Shown here: piece by piece, positions 16,151 to 25,505 of the stretch
Numbering within the stretch: the stretch's first letter is position 1
Layout: the number at the start of each line of letters is the position of its first letter
Origin: an uncultured Sphingobacteriales bacterium
GTDB taxonomy: Bacteria; Bacteroidota; Bacteroidia; Chitinophagales; Chitinophagaceae
Direction: 5' to 3'
DNA: 64,000 bases
Assembly: GCA_937991535.1 (NCBI GenBank)
Contig: CALKHN010000051.1
Coordinates: 1-64,000, forward strand
Program-made: the position numbers and the translations under genes
Notes under the pieces: model-generated
What the model was told of the DNA's origin: nothing
The model's database searches: none
Seen by the model: the letters and a program-made list of their open reading frames with translations, nothing else

Positions 16151-17424
16151 AACTTGGCCTGAAGGAAAATTGGAAGCAGTTCACACTCCTGGTAATCATC
16201 AATGCCTTTGTTGGAGGTATGATAGGGCTGGAACGAAGTATTTTACCGCAAATAGCGGAACTTGAATTTCACATTGCTGCCAAAACAGCTATTCTTTCAT
16301 TCATTGTAGTTTTTGGTATAGTTAAAGCGATTACTAATTATTTTACAGGGGCATTAGCTAACAAAGTAGGCCGTAAGAAGCTGCTTGTAATTGGCTGGTT
16401 GTTTGCAATGCCTGTTCCGTTTGTACTGATGTTTGCCGATAACTGGAACTGGATAGTAGCGGCCAACGTATTATTAGGAATAAACCAGGGACTCACATGG
16501 AGCAGTACCGTTGTAATGAAAATAGACCTGGTAGGTGAAAAGCAAAGAGGTTTTGCTATGGGATTAAATGAATTTGCAGGATATATTGCGTTAGCAGCTA
16601 TCGCATTTCTCACTGGCTGGATTGCTTCTGAATATGGTTTGCGACCATATCCATTTTATATTGGTATTGCTTTGTCAGTGATGGGTTTATTGGGGAGCTG
16701 GCTACTGATAAAAGATACAAAACATCACATAGCAGCAGAAGCAACAAGCAGTAAAATACCAAAGCTTAAAAACATTTTTTGGGAAACTACATGGAAAAAT
16801 AAAAATCTTGGTTCAGTTACCCAGGCTGGTTTAATCAACAATTTGAATGATGGAATGGCATGGGGGCTGTTTCCGATATTGTTAGCAACAAAAGGGTTTA
16901 GCATTGCGCAAATTGGGATTGTAACGGCTATTTATCCTGCTGTATGGGGCATTGGCCAATTATTTACAGGTAAAATGGCAGATAAATTTTGCAAGAAGGA
17001 TTTATTATTTCTTGGAATGCTATTACAGGGAATCACTTTAGTTGCTTTGCTGTTTGCCGGCACAATCACCCACTTTATCGTACTTTCTTCTCTTCTTGGT
17101 TGGGGCACAGCAATGGTATATCCTACTTTCCTTGCCACTGTAGCTGAGAATACGCACCCATCAGACCGTGCAAACAGTTTAGGTGTATTCCGTTTTTGGC
17201 GTGATATGGGTTATGCTATTGGCGCTATAGTCACAGGAGTTATTGCTGATTCATTTGGCATTAACGCATCAATTATGGCAATTGGGACGCTTACTATATC
17301 TTCAGCGCTAATTATTTTTTATCGAATGAAATGCAGCGATAAAGATTTCATTAAGATCATGGATTGGATCAGGAATAAATTTTCGGGAACCCATGTAGTG
17401 AAATATAGAAGTAGCTGTTATTGA
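16138..17424 (+). CDS. MFS transporter coupled to the nucleoside phosphorylase
   Basis: A 428-residue protein with about 12 transmembrane helices. The MFS loop-2/3 signature is present as GALANKVGRKKLL (about 61-73), and a matching repeat GKMADKFCKKDLLFLG opens the second half. The overlap with the phosphorylase gene strongly suggests that the two work on one pathway. By analogy with ArsJ, an MFS exporter that pairs with an arsenate-using enzyme, it may export a product of the phosphorylase. That is inference; drug or nucleoside transport remain possible. Confidence 0.85.
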   Translation: MDKIKLGLKENWKQFTLLVIINAFVGGMIGLERSILPQIAELEFHIAAKTAILSFIVVFGIVKAITNYFTGALANKVGRKKLLVIGWLFAMPVPFVLMFADNWNWIVAANVLLGINQGLTWSSTVVMKIDLVGEKQRGFAMGLNEFAGYIALAAIAFLTGWIASEYGLRPYPFYIGIALSVMGLLGSWLLIKDTKHHIAAEATSSKIPKLKNIFWETTWKNKNLGSVTQAGLINNLNDGMAWGLFPILLATKGFSIAQIGIVTAIYPAVWGIGQLFTGKMADKFCKKDLLFLGMLLQGITLVALLFAGTITHFIVLSSLLGWGTAMVYPTFLATVAENTHPSDRANSLGVFRFWRDMGYAIGAIVTGVIADSFGINASIMAIGTLTISSALIIFYRMKCSDKDFIKIMDWIRNKFSGTHVVKYRSSCY

Positions 17425-17542
17425 GAATATTTTACAACCGTTAAAATTTAAGGAATAAACACCTTATGTACTCAGGAATCATAAACTATTAAACAGCGTA
17501 TTGAAATCTCCGATGAAGATATTTCAGAAAGCCTAAAGTAAT

Positions 17543-17777
17543 AAATAAGGAAACTCAGTAAGTCCGGTTCCTGCACCTTCCAGGTTAAATCGAAATTTTC
17601 TTTTTCCATTAGCGATCAAATTAACTGCTCTTGCTTTTGTTCCCTGTCGAATAGCTTTGCCAGCTATTCCCACTTCTTGTCAATAATACGAAATGGCATC
17701 TCTAGCATGGCCAGTTGCGCAGCTATTATCAAACCAGACGGCCCGGCGCCTGAAATTAAAATGGCGGGATTATCCAT
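17543..17777 (-). pseudogene. FAD-dependent monooxygenase remnant with internal deletion
   Basis: On the minus strand an ATG at 17777 opens MDNPAILISGAGPSGLIIAA followed by QLAMLEMPFRIIDKK, a classic Rossmann start of PheA/TfdB-type FAD monooxygenases, and then a stop. Another frame continues with GIAGKAIRQGTKARAVNLIA, then GKRKFRF and GLTEFPY, which are later segments of the same family, before a second stop. About 20-25 residues are missing between the pieces and everything after is lost. The rest of the 17425-17871 interval holds nothing else I can support. Confidence 0.7.
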
Positions 17778-17871
17778 CCGTAATTTTGAATTAAAATAGG
17801 ACGAAAGTCATACCAATCCAAGTAATATGCCGGCCGGGATAGATAAATAAAAGCTACCTTTGCTTCTCTTT

Positions 17872-18285
17872 ATGTTAAAAAAATGCGTCATATTTATATT
17901 TATAGCAACTGCCTATTCGGTATTGCTGGCGCATAATCTTACTCCTCATCAACACGATACAAAACAAACGACTCACCATCATGATCATGGACATCAGCAC
18001 GACCATGATGATGACCAGGAGAGTGATACCGGGACAAACGCATTTCATTTTTTTCAACACATTGGTGCAACAGAAATACAGTATACTTCAGGGCAGTTTG
18101 TTAAATATGATATACAGAAAATAGCTTGTGAAGTTGCTTTTATTAAAGCAGCATCTTTTATTTTAAGCCATTTTGAAAAACCGCCTCTAATAGTACCTCT
18201 TTTGCGAGCGGAACACTTCTCTTTTCCGCAAACACTTCCTTACTTCTTTCATTTAAAAGCGCCTCCCGCTGCTTTTAATGCCTGA
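17872..18285 (+). CDS. His-rich secreted protein of unknown function
   Basis: From ATG 17872 the product has 137 residues. It has a signal peptide (about residues 1-21, ending LLAHN), then a dense His/Asp cluster (THHHDHGHQHDHDDD near 32-46), a hydrophobic helix and a Pro-rich end with PPAAF. A -7 box TACCTTTG lies at 17854-17861, 10 bp before the ATG, although no matching -33 is seen. Such proteins often open CusCBA/CzcCBA loci in Bacteroidota and probably bind Cu, Zn or Ni in the periplasm. No domain name is certain. Confidence 0.7.
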   Translation: MLKKCVIFIFIATAYSVLLAHNLTPHQHDTKQTTHHHDHGHQHDHDDDQESDTGTNAFHFFQHIGATEIQYTSGQFVKYDIQKIACEVAFIKAASFILSHFEKPPLIVPLLRAEHFSFPQTLPYFFHLKAPPAAFNA

Positions 18286-18352
18286 TTTTATTTCAGGGCT
18301 TTTACTGTTTCCTTTATAGCCCTCTTATTATTTTATCAATCAAAATTTCTTT

Positions 18353-18574
18353 ATGAAAAAGATATTGCTACTGGCAAGTATCAGTGTATTTGTATTAACA
18401 ACCTCCTGCAACAACAGTACTGAATCAAAAAACACCCATCAACATGAAGATGGTAGTACGCATGAGGATCATGATACCACCAAACCAGTACAGCAGGAAT
18501 TCAATGTAGCTGATTCCGTAAAAACTGACACCTCCGTGCATACGCATGAAGACGGAGAAAAGCATTCTCATTAA
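18353..18574 (+). CDS. Small His-rich lipoprotein
   Basis: A 73-residue lipoprotein: signal MKKILLLASISVFVLTTSC with lipobox Cys at about 19, then a soluble tail of alternating His, Glu, Asp and Thr (THQHEDGSTHEDHD and VHTHEDGEKHSH). The His repeats flank a short segment rich in Val and Asp. It is most likely a periplasmic metal sponge or delivery protein for the RND pump encoded next. It resembles the His-rich tail of the first DUF3347 lipoprotein but lacks that domain. Confidence 0.7.
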   Translation: MKKILLLASISVFVLTTSCNNSTESKNTHQHEDGSTHEDHDTTKPVQQEFNVADSVKTDTSVHTHEDGEKHSH

Positions 18575-18671
18575 TGTAATGAATGGTGAGTGGTGCCGAT
18601 GATTGAATAGCAACCTATTGCCGGTTGCCATTAATAAATCACCATTCACCGTTCATCTTAAAAAAAGTAGT

Positions 18672-20165
18672 ATGAAATATTTATTGACAATTTGCCTGTT
18701 GGCAATTACTATGATGGCCTGCAAACAAAAGACTGCAAATGAAAATGCTCATGGAGAAAGCTTGCAGCCCCTTTCGTATACGTTATATACCGGCAAGTCA
18801 GAGCTTTTTGTTGAATTCAAGCCTTTGGTAATGGGGCAAATCTCAAAGTTTGCCGCCCACTTAACCAAACTGGGCGAAAATTTTCTGCCATATACGGAAG
18901 GCACAGTAACGGTTAGTTTGATACAGGCTGATAAAGGCTTAAGGAATACTGCCACTTCCCCGGGTTCACCCGGCATCTTCCGTTTGGCACTACAACCTGT
19001 ACAGGCTGGTATGGGTAAGTTGGTTTTTGATATTCAGACCAGGGACTTTACCGATCAGTTTATCATAGACAGCATACAAGTTTATGCTGATGAAAAAACC
19101 GCTATTGCTGACCAACCCAAAGAGGCAGGAAGTGCTGATATTTCATACCTTAAAGAACAGGCATGGAAGGTGGAGTTTGCTAATGCCCCGGTAATGATAG
19201 AAACTATGTTTGATGTGGTAAAAGCAACCGGCGAAATTCAATCTGCCCCCGGCGATGAAGTAACCATCGCCGCCAAATCAAACGGCATTGTAAAGTTTGT
19301 TGGCAATAATAATATTACCGGCTCGTCTGTTCGTGCAGGACAAACCATGTTCAATATTACGGGTGGTGAAATTCCTTTTGAAAATGTAGATGCTGCAAAA
19401 CAATCAGCAAATGCGGAGCTGGCAACTGCAAAATCAGAATACGAAAGAGCCGGCGAATTGATAAAAGACAAATTGATTACCCAGGGTGAATTTCAAAATG
19501 CGAAGCTACGTTATAACAAAGCCCAAATCACCTTAAATAACCTTGGACGCAATTACAGCGCAGGAGGTAAAAGGCTTTCTGCTCCCATCAATGGATTTAT
19601 CAAAAACATGATGGTAAGTGAAGGACAGTTTGTGTCGGCTGGGCAGCCATTGGCTACTATTACCAAAAATCAAAGGCTACTATTAAAAGCCGATGTATCA
19701 CTGAAAGATGCCAATAAAATAAGCAGCCTGCAGGAAGCCAATTTTACCATTCTCCAAAACAAACAATCCTACAACACAAAAGAACTGAACGGCAAAGTAT
19801 TGGCCGTTGGTAAAACAACGGCGGGTAACTCACCATTTATCCCGGTATATTTTCAAATAGACAGTAAGCCAGGTATGATGCCCGGTTCGTTTGCCGAAGT
19901 ATATTTAAAAACAGCCCCCATTAATAATGCGCTGGTGATACCTGTGTCTGCACTGGTAGAAGAACAGGGAATCTTTTATGTGTATGTACAAACAGCGGGT
20001 GAAAGTTTTCAAAAAAGAGAATTGAAATTAGGCGCTAATGACGGTCAGAAGGCACAGGTGCTTTCAGGTGTGGCAGGCGGTGAAAGAATAGTTACCAAAG
20101 GCGCTTATCAAATTAAATTATCGCAGGCAAGCGGTGTATTACCCGCTCATGGACATGAGCATTAA
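18672..20165 (+). CDS. RND efflux periplasmic adaptor (CusB/CzcB type)
   Basis: ATG 18672 gives a 497-residue lipoprotein (lipobox MMAC, Cys about 17); an upstream in-frame ATG at 18603 would bury the signal peptide. Residues about 30-145 form an extra N-terminal beta domain seen in Bacteroidota CusB homologues. Then come the barrel-sandwich/lipoyl halves (IAAKSNGIVKFVGNN and SAPINGFIKNMMVSEGQFVS) around a helical hairpin, and a beta-barrel plus membrane-proximal domain ending in GHEH. It links the inner-membrane pump to the TolC-type channel encoded next. Spacing to the pump gene is 12 bp. Confidence 0.92.
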   Translation: MKYLLTICLLAITMMACKQKTANENAHGESLQPLSYTLYTGKSELFVEFKPLVMGQISKFAAHLTKLGENFLPYTEGTVTVSLIQADKGLRNTATSPGSPGIFRLALQPVQAGMGKLVFDIQTRDFTDQFIIDSIQVYADEKTAIADQPKEAGSADISYLKEQAWKVEFANAPVMIETMFDVVKATGEIQSAPGDEVTIAAKSNGIVKFVGNNNITGSSVRAGQTMFNITGGEIPFENVDAAKQSANAELATAKSEYERAGELIKDKLITQGEFQNAKLRYNKAQITLNNLGRNYSAGGKRLSAPINGFIKNMMVSEGQFVSAGQPLATITKNQRLLLKADVSLKDANKISSLQEANFTILQNKQSYNTKELNGKVLAVGKTTAGNSPFIPVYFQIDSKPGMMPGSFAEVYLKTAPINNALVIPVSALVEEQGIFYVYVQTAGESFQKRELKLGANDGQKAQVLSGVAGGERIVTKGAYQIKLSQASGVLPAHGHEH

Positions 20166-20177
20166 AATTCGAAAAAG

Positions 20178-23100
20178 ATGTTAAACAGAATCATACAATT
20201 TTCATTGCATAACCGGTTACTGGTAATAGCAGCATCTGTTTTTTTGTTGCTGACAGGGACGTATACCGCTTTAAGAATGGAGGTGGATGTATTTCCGGAC
20301 CTGACCGCCCCCACTGTTGTTGTATTGACAGAAGCGCATGGCATGGCTCCTGAAGAATTGGAACGTCTGGTAACATTCCCGGTTGAAACAGCAGTTAACG
20401 GTGCAGGTAATGTAAGACGGGTAAGATCGTCTTCTTCTGCCGGCATTTCTATAGTATGGGTGGAATTTGAATGGGGAACAGATATTTACAGGGCAAGGCA
20501 AATAGTGAATGAGAAGATCAGCATCGTATCTAATCAGCTTCCCTTCGGCGTAAGTGCACCGGTAATGGCCCCCCAATCATCCATCATGGGAGAAATTATG
20601 CTGATAAGTGTTACAGGTAGCGAAACCAGCAAAATGGATACCCGTACTATTGCCGATTGGAATATTCGTCCATTGTTGCTTTCTATTGGCGGTGTATCGC
20701 AAGTGGTGGTTATTGGAGGGGAATACAAACAGTTCCAGGTACTGGCTTCTCCCCAAAAAATGAAATACTACAATGTATCGCTGAATGAATTGCTGAAAGC
20801 ATCGCAGCAGGCTAATCAAAATGCTGCCGGTGGTTTTATGAGCGAACACAGCAATGAGTATATCGTAAGGGGTATTGGCCGCACCAGCGATTTGAATGAG
20901 TTGGGCAGGTCGTTGATAAAAACAGTAAACGGCAGTCCGGTAAAGATTGAAGATGTGGCTGAAATAAAAATTGGTTCAGCTATTAAGATTGGTGATGGTT
21001 CATTAAAAGGAAATCCTGCCGTGATAATGACGGTAATGAAACAGCCGGGAACCAATACCCTTGAACTTACAGATAAAATTGATAATGCGCTTACAGACCT
21101 GAAGAAAACCTTGCCGCAGGACCTGGAAATTAATACACAAATATTCCGGCAGGCGGATTTCATCAACGCTTCTATCGGCAATATTCAAAAGACATTGATT
21201 GAAGGATCCGTGTTTGTAATCCTTATCCTGTTCCTGTTTTTGATGAACTGGCGGCCTACATTCATTTCACTCATAGCCATACCAGTTTCTTTATTGGCAG
21301 CCATACTTACCCTGAAGTGGCTTGGGTTTACCATCAATACCATGAGCCTGGGCGGTATGGCTATTGCCATTGGCGCATTGGTGGATGATGCGATAATAGA
21401 TGTAGAAAATGTGTTCAAACGCCTCAGACAGAATTCCGTTAAACCGGAAGCAGAACAAAAAAATAAATTAGCTGTAGTATTTGATGCTTCAGTAGAAATC
21501 CGGACTTCCGTCATCAATGCCACCTTCATTATTATTGTTGCCTTCATTCCTCTTTTCTTTTTGTCCGGCATGGAAGGCAGGTTGTTAGCACCGCTGGGTA
21601 TCGCTTTTATTGTTTCCCTTTTTGCTTCGCTGATTGTCTCCATCACCCTTACACCGGTACTTTGCAGCTATCTGTTGACAGGCGAAAAAATGTTACAAAA
21701 GCAACACAAAGAAAGCTGGCTGGTTCGTAACCTAAGTGGTGGATACGAAAGCTTATTAAAAAGAGCGATGAACTTTAAAAAGGTGATCCTGGGAATAGGA
21801 ATCGCTTTATTTATCGGGGCATTGATTGTATTGGGAACATTAGGCAGAAGTTTTTTACCGGAATTCAACGAAGGGTCATTGGTCGTTAGCGTTACCAGTT
21901 TACCTGGCATCTCATTAGAAGAAAGCAATAAAATAGGAACCCATGTTGAAAAGACCTTGTTAACCATTCCTGAAATAAAAATTACAACAAGAAGGACAGG
22001 AAGAGCCGAATTGGATGAACATGCCCAGGGAGTAAATGCCTCAGAGATTGATGCACCATTTGTTTTAACAGAACGGAACAGGGAAGATTTCATGAAAGAT
22101 GTAAGACAAAAATTATCGGGTATTTCAGGCGCTAACATCACCATTGGCCAACCCATCGGCCACAGGATAGACCACATGCTTTCCGGCACCAGGGCCAATA
22201 TCGCTATTAAGCTATTCGGAACTGATTTAAGTAATCTCTTTACAATCTCCAACCAGATCAAAACTGCTATTGAAGGCACGGAAGGCTTAGTGGATCTAAG
22301 TGTGGAGCAACAAGTACAAATACCACAAGTGCAAATAAAAGCCAACCGGGACATGCTGGGCAAGTATGGTATTACAGTCGGCGAGTTTGCGGAATTTACA
22401 GATATAGCTTTTGCCGGTGAAAAGGTGTCTGAAATTTATGAAGGTAATCAGCGTTTTGACATGGTGCTCCGGTTTGATGAAAATAACAGGGGCAACCTTG
22501 AAAAAATAAGCAATACACTAATTGATACAAAGGACGGGCAAAAGATACCGCTTGGCTATGTGGCGAATATTGTATCCACCAGTGGACCTAATACCATTAA
22601 CCGGGAAAATGTACAGCGCAAGACCGTAGTATCTGCAAATGTTGCGGGCCGTGATCAAAAAAGTGTAGTAGATGAAATCAAGCAAAAGATAGAAGCCAAT
22701 ATCAAATTACCGGAAGGTTACCGGATTGAGTATAGTGGCCAGTTTGAATCAGAAGCTGAAGCATCACTGACATTGTTGGTTACTTCATTGCTTGCACTGT
22801 TTGTAATTTTCTTTTTGTTGTACCAGGAATTCAAAAACATTAAAATCTCCACTATCATTCTTATCAACTTACCATTGGCATTGATAGGAGGTGTATTAAG
22901 TGTATGGTTTACATCGGGCATATTAAGCATTCCTGCAATCATCGGCTTTATAACCTTGTTCGGTATAGCTACCCGAAACGGTATCCTGCTGGTGTCTCAT
23001 TATAAAACATTACAAACCGGGGGTGTTGGCTTATACGATACCATCATACAAGGTTCAAAGGACAGGCTAAGCCCCATCTTAATGACAGCATTAACGGCAG

Positions 23101-23267
23101 GGCTTGCACTGATTCCATTAGCCATTGGCGGCGATTTACCTGGTAATGAAATACAAAGCCCGATGGCAAAAGTGATCCTGGGCGGATTGTTAAGCTCCAC
23201 CCTGCTCAATTTATTTGTTGTACCTCTTGTTTACTTCTTAGCAAACAGAAAAACAAAAAAGAAATGA
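20178..23267 (+). CDS. Heavy-metal efflux RND pump (CusA/CzcA family)
   Basis: A 1029-residue inner-membrane proton/metal antiporter with the RND layout of 12 transmembrane helices and two large periplasmic loops. The N-terminus has EVDVFPDLTAPTV, typical of the heavy-metal RND group. TM4 carries the proton-relay segment MAIAIGALVDDAIIDVENV near residues 395-413. The C-terminal half shows FGIATRNGILLVSHY. Metal choice (Cu/Ag or Zn/Co/Cd) cannot be read with certainty; neighbouring copper genes favour Cu/Ag. Its stop overlaps the TolC gene start by 4 bp (ATGA). Confidence 0.95.
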   Translation: MLNRIIQFSLHNRLLVIAASVFLLLTGTYTALRMEVDVFPDLTAPTVVVLTEAHGMAPEELERLVTFPVETAVNGAGNVRRVRSSSSAGISIVWVEFEWGTDIYRARQIVNEKISIVSNQLPFGVSAPVMAPQSSIMGEIMLISVTGSETSKMDTRTIADWNIRPLLLSIGGVSQVVVIGGEYKQFQVLASPQKMKYYNVSLNELLKASQQANQNAAGGFMSEHSNEYIVRGIGRTSDLNELGRSLIKTVNGSPVKIEDVAEIKIGSAIKIGDGSLKGNPAVIMTVMKQPGTNTLELTDKIDNALTDLKKTLPQDLEINTQIFRQADFINASIGNIQKTLIEGSVFVILILFLFLMNWRPTFISLIAIPVSLLAAILTLKWLGFTINTMSLGGMAIAIGALVDDAIIDVENVFKRLRQNSVKPEAEQKNKLAVVFDASVEIRTSVINATFIIIVAFIPLFFLSGMEGRLLAPLGIAFIVSLFASLIVSITLTPVLCSYLLTGEKMLQKQHKESWLVRNLSGGYESLLKRAMNFKKVILGIGIALFIGALIVLGTLGRSFLPEFNEGSLVVSVTSLPGISLEESNKIGTHVEKTLLTIPEIKITTRRTGRAELDEHAQGVNASEIDAPFVLTERNREDFMKDVRQKLSGISGANITIGQPIGHRIDHMLSGTRANIAIKLFGTDLSNLFTISNQIKTAIEGTEGLVDLSVEQQVQIPQVQIKANRDMLGKYGITVGEFAEFTDIAFAGEKVSEIYEGNQRFDMVLRFDENNRGNLEKISNTLIDTKDGQKIPLGYVANIVSTSGPNTINRENVQRKTVVSANVAGRDQKSVVDEIKQKIEANIKLPEGYRIEYSGQFESEAEASLTLLVTSLLALFVIFFLLYQEFKNIKISTIILINLPLALIGGVLSVWFTSGILSIPAIIGFITLFGIATRNGILLVSHYKTLQTGGVGLYDTIIQGSKDRLSPILMTALTAGLALIPLAIGGDLPGNEIQSPMAKVILGGLLSSTLLNLFVVPLVYFLANRKTKKK

Positions 23268-24442
23268 AGAACCTTACATTATGTATAATCAGTTGCTTTT
23301 TTGCCGGAGCTGTCATTGCACAAAATGATATTGACAGTATAATCAAACAGGTGGAAAGGAATAACATGTCTATCCAGACCAACAAAAAATACTGGGAAGC
23401 AAAACGAAGTGAATTTAAAACCGGACTTACCCCTTACGACCCACAGGTAGAGTATGATTATTTGTTTGGGTCGCCAGTAGGTGCAGGCAATCAAAAAGAT
23501 TTTAGTGTTACTCAGCGGTTAGATTTTCCTACTGCTTACAGCAGAAAGAAAAAATTGTCCACACATCAGATAGCACAAACCCAATTGCAGCAACAGGTTT
23601 ACAGGCAGAATATTTTGCTGGAAGCAAAACTGCTCACACTGCACGCCATTTATTTAAATAAGAGAGGAGCTGAACTTGGCAGAAGGTTACTCAATACACA
23701 AAAGTTAGTAACCGATTATCAAAAGAAATTAGACAAAGGCGATGTGATTATCCTTGATGTGAACAAGGCAAAACTGCAGTTGCTCAATATTCAGAACGAA
23801 GTAAAGCTGAATGAAAATGAAAAGCAGGTACTTCTTACTAAAATTACTGAGTTAAATGGAGGTATTGCTATTGCTATCAATGATACAAGTTATCCCATCA
23901 CTCCTGCCATTCCTGAATTTGAACTTTTAGACAGCACCATTGAAGCCAACGACCCCATTATAAAAGTATATGAACAGGAGAAAAAAATATTGCAACAGCA
24001 AATTTCCGTGCAAAAAGCAATGAACCTGCCAAAGATTGAAACCGGTTACCATTCGCAGGGAATACTGGGACAAAGTTATAAAGGGTTTCATGCAGGCATT
24101 ACCATTCCGCTGTGGGAGAATAAAAATAGATCCAGAACGGCAATAGCAAATCTTGACTATGCGAATTCCAGCGCTGAAACCCATCGTTTGGATCATCGTC
24201 TTGAAAACAAACAGTATTATGAACAGTTGGATATAAGGTTAAAAATGATTGGGGAGTATAAGGAGCTTTTATCAACGTTAAACAATACAACACTACTGAA
24301 CAAGGCCCTTTCATTGGGACAAATAACCATTATTCAATATTTCTACGATGAAAGTTTCTATTTCACAGCTTATGATAAATACCTGCAGACAGAATGGGAA
24401 TATCAGCAGGCAGTGGCAAGGTTGTATAAGTTTCAGTTGTAG
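23264..24442 (+). CDS. TolC-family outer-membrane channel protein
   Basis: A 392-residue outer-membrane efflux protein with a signal peptide (ending VIAQ) and the two long coiled-coil repeats of the TolC fold (LDKGDVIILDVNKAKLQLLN in the first half; ALSLGQITIIQYFYDESFYF in the second). It completes the CusCBA-like tripartite pump with the two preceding genes. It is slightly shorter than E. coli CusC (about 440 mature residues), which is common in Bacteroidota. Confidence 0.9.
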   Translation: MKNLTLCIISCFFAGAVIAQNDIDSIIKQVERNNMSIQTNKKYWEAKRSEFKTGLTPYDPQVEYDYLFGSPVGAGNQKDFSVTQRLDFPTAYSRKKKLSTHQIAQTQLQQQVYRQNILLEAKLLTLHAIYLNKRGAELGRRLLNTQKLVTDYQKKLDKGDVIILDVNKAKLQLLNIQNEVKLNENEKQVLLTKITELNGGIAIAINDTSYPITPAIPEFELLDSTIEANDPIIKVYEQEKKILQQQISVQKAMNLPKIETGYHSQGILGQSYKGFHAGITIPLWENKNRSRTAIANLDYANSSAETHRLDHRLENKQYYEQLDIRLKMIGEYKELLSTLNNTTLLNKALSLGQITIIQYFYDESFYFTAYDKYLQTEWEYQQAVARLYKFQL

Positions 24443-24592
24443 TACAACCTGTGATTGCATAATAAATAAATGACTTTAGGTTTGAGCCAACCGCTAAATG
24501 AACGCCGGAAGATATTGTTATTTAAAGAAATAATACAATCACTGTTCCCGTAATTAACTATTGATTTATTCCGGGAGGTCTAATTTTATAAA

Positions 24593-25432
24593 ATGAAATG
24601 GATTACCAGAGAACATCCGAAAATTGATCGCATTGCCTGTCCCTGGTTGATAAAACGATTTATTGATAAACAAGCAACGTTTATTTATGTTCCTTTTGAT
24701 AAAGTAATGGAAAAAGCTAATGAACTTGATGCAATCCCTTTTGACATACCCGATGTGAAGTTTACTCATTCGGGAGACTACTGCACTTTTGATGCATTGG
24801 TGAAAGCATATAAAATAAAAGATGCAGCAGTGCATATCATGGCTGTTATAGTAAGAGGTGCAGATACAGACCGTCACGATATTGCGAGCCAATCATCCGG
24901 CTTATGGGCTATTTCGGCAGGACTGGCTTACAATTTTAAAAATGACCATGAATTGTTGGAAAAAGGAATGTTGCTCTATGACGCATTATACAGTTGGGCA
25001 AAATATTTGCAAAAAGAAAAGCATACACAGCAACCTTTTGAAGATTTGTTATTGAATTTATTTAATAATTTTCTCAAAATTAAAGGAGGTTCAAAAAAGA
25101 AAACTCCTGCCTGGGCAAAAGAGCTTAAGGAAATCATCCAGGATCATATTGATACCAGTTTAAGCCTGAAAGAACTATCCAAGGGGCTTGAAATTAATCC
25201 ATCCTATCTGTCAAGAGAATTTTCCAAATATTTCAATGATCTATCATTTGGTGAATATATCCGCAGGCAGCGAATTCAAAAAGCAACTGAGTTGATGCAG
25301 TCACCTTCTTACTCACTTACCGAAATTGCGTACCTGACCGGCTTTTCTGACCAGAGCCACTTTACCCGTATCTTCAAAAAACATACGGGCCAAAACCCTT
25401 CTGTTTACCGGAAAAAACTACAAAAAAAGTAA
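24593..25432 (+). CDS. ChrB-like chromate resistance domain fused to an AraC-type HTH domain
   Basis: A 279-residue protein. Residues 1-145 are a ChrB C-terminal-type domain, beginning MKWITREHPKIDRIACPWLI, with CTFDALV, IVRGADTD and GLWAISAGLA. Residues about 180-279 are an AraC double HTH: SLKELSKGLEINPSYLSREF and SLTEIAYLTGFSDQSHFTRI. ChrB is a chromate-responsive regulator of chrA in Proteobacteria; here the DNA-binding part is AraC type and C-terminal. This suggests a one-component chromate sensor-regulator for the chr genes that follow. A good ribosome site GGGAGGT lies upstream. Confidence 0.88.
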   Translation: MKWITREHPKIDRIACPWLIKRFIDKQATFIYVPFDKVMEKANELDAIPFDIPDVKFTHSGDYCTFDALVKAYKIKDAAVHIMAVIVRGADTDRHDIASQSSGLWAISAGLAYNFKNDHELLEKGMLLYDALYSWAKYLQKEKHTQQPFEDLLLNLFNNFLKIKGGSKKKTPAWAKELKEIIQDHIDTSLSLKELSKGLEINPSYLSREFSKYFNDLSFGEYIRRQRIQKATELMQSPSYSLTEIAYLTGFSDQSHFTRIFKKHTGQNPSVYRKKLQKK

Positions 25433-25505
25433 TCCCTGTACAAAAGGTTATTTCCGTTCTATTCCAGGCGCGCCGGCTTACAGAAATTGCAGGAAATCAT
25501 TTACT

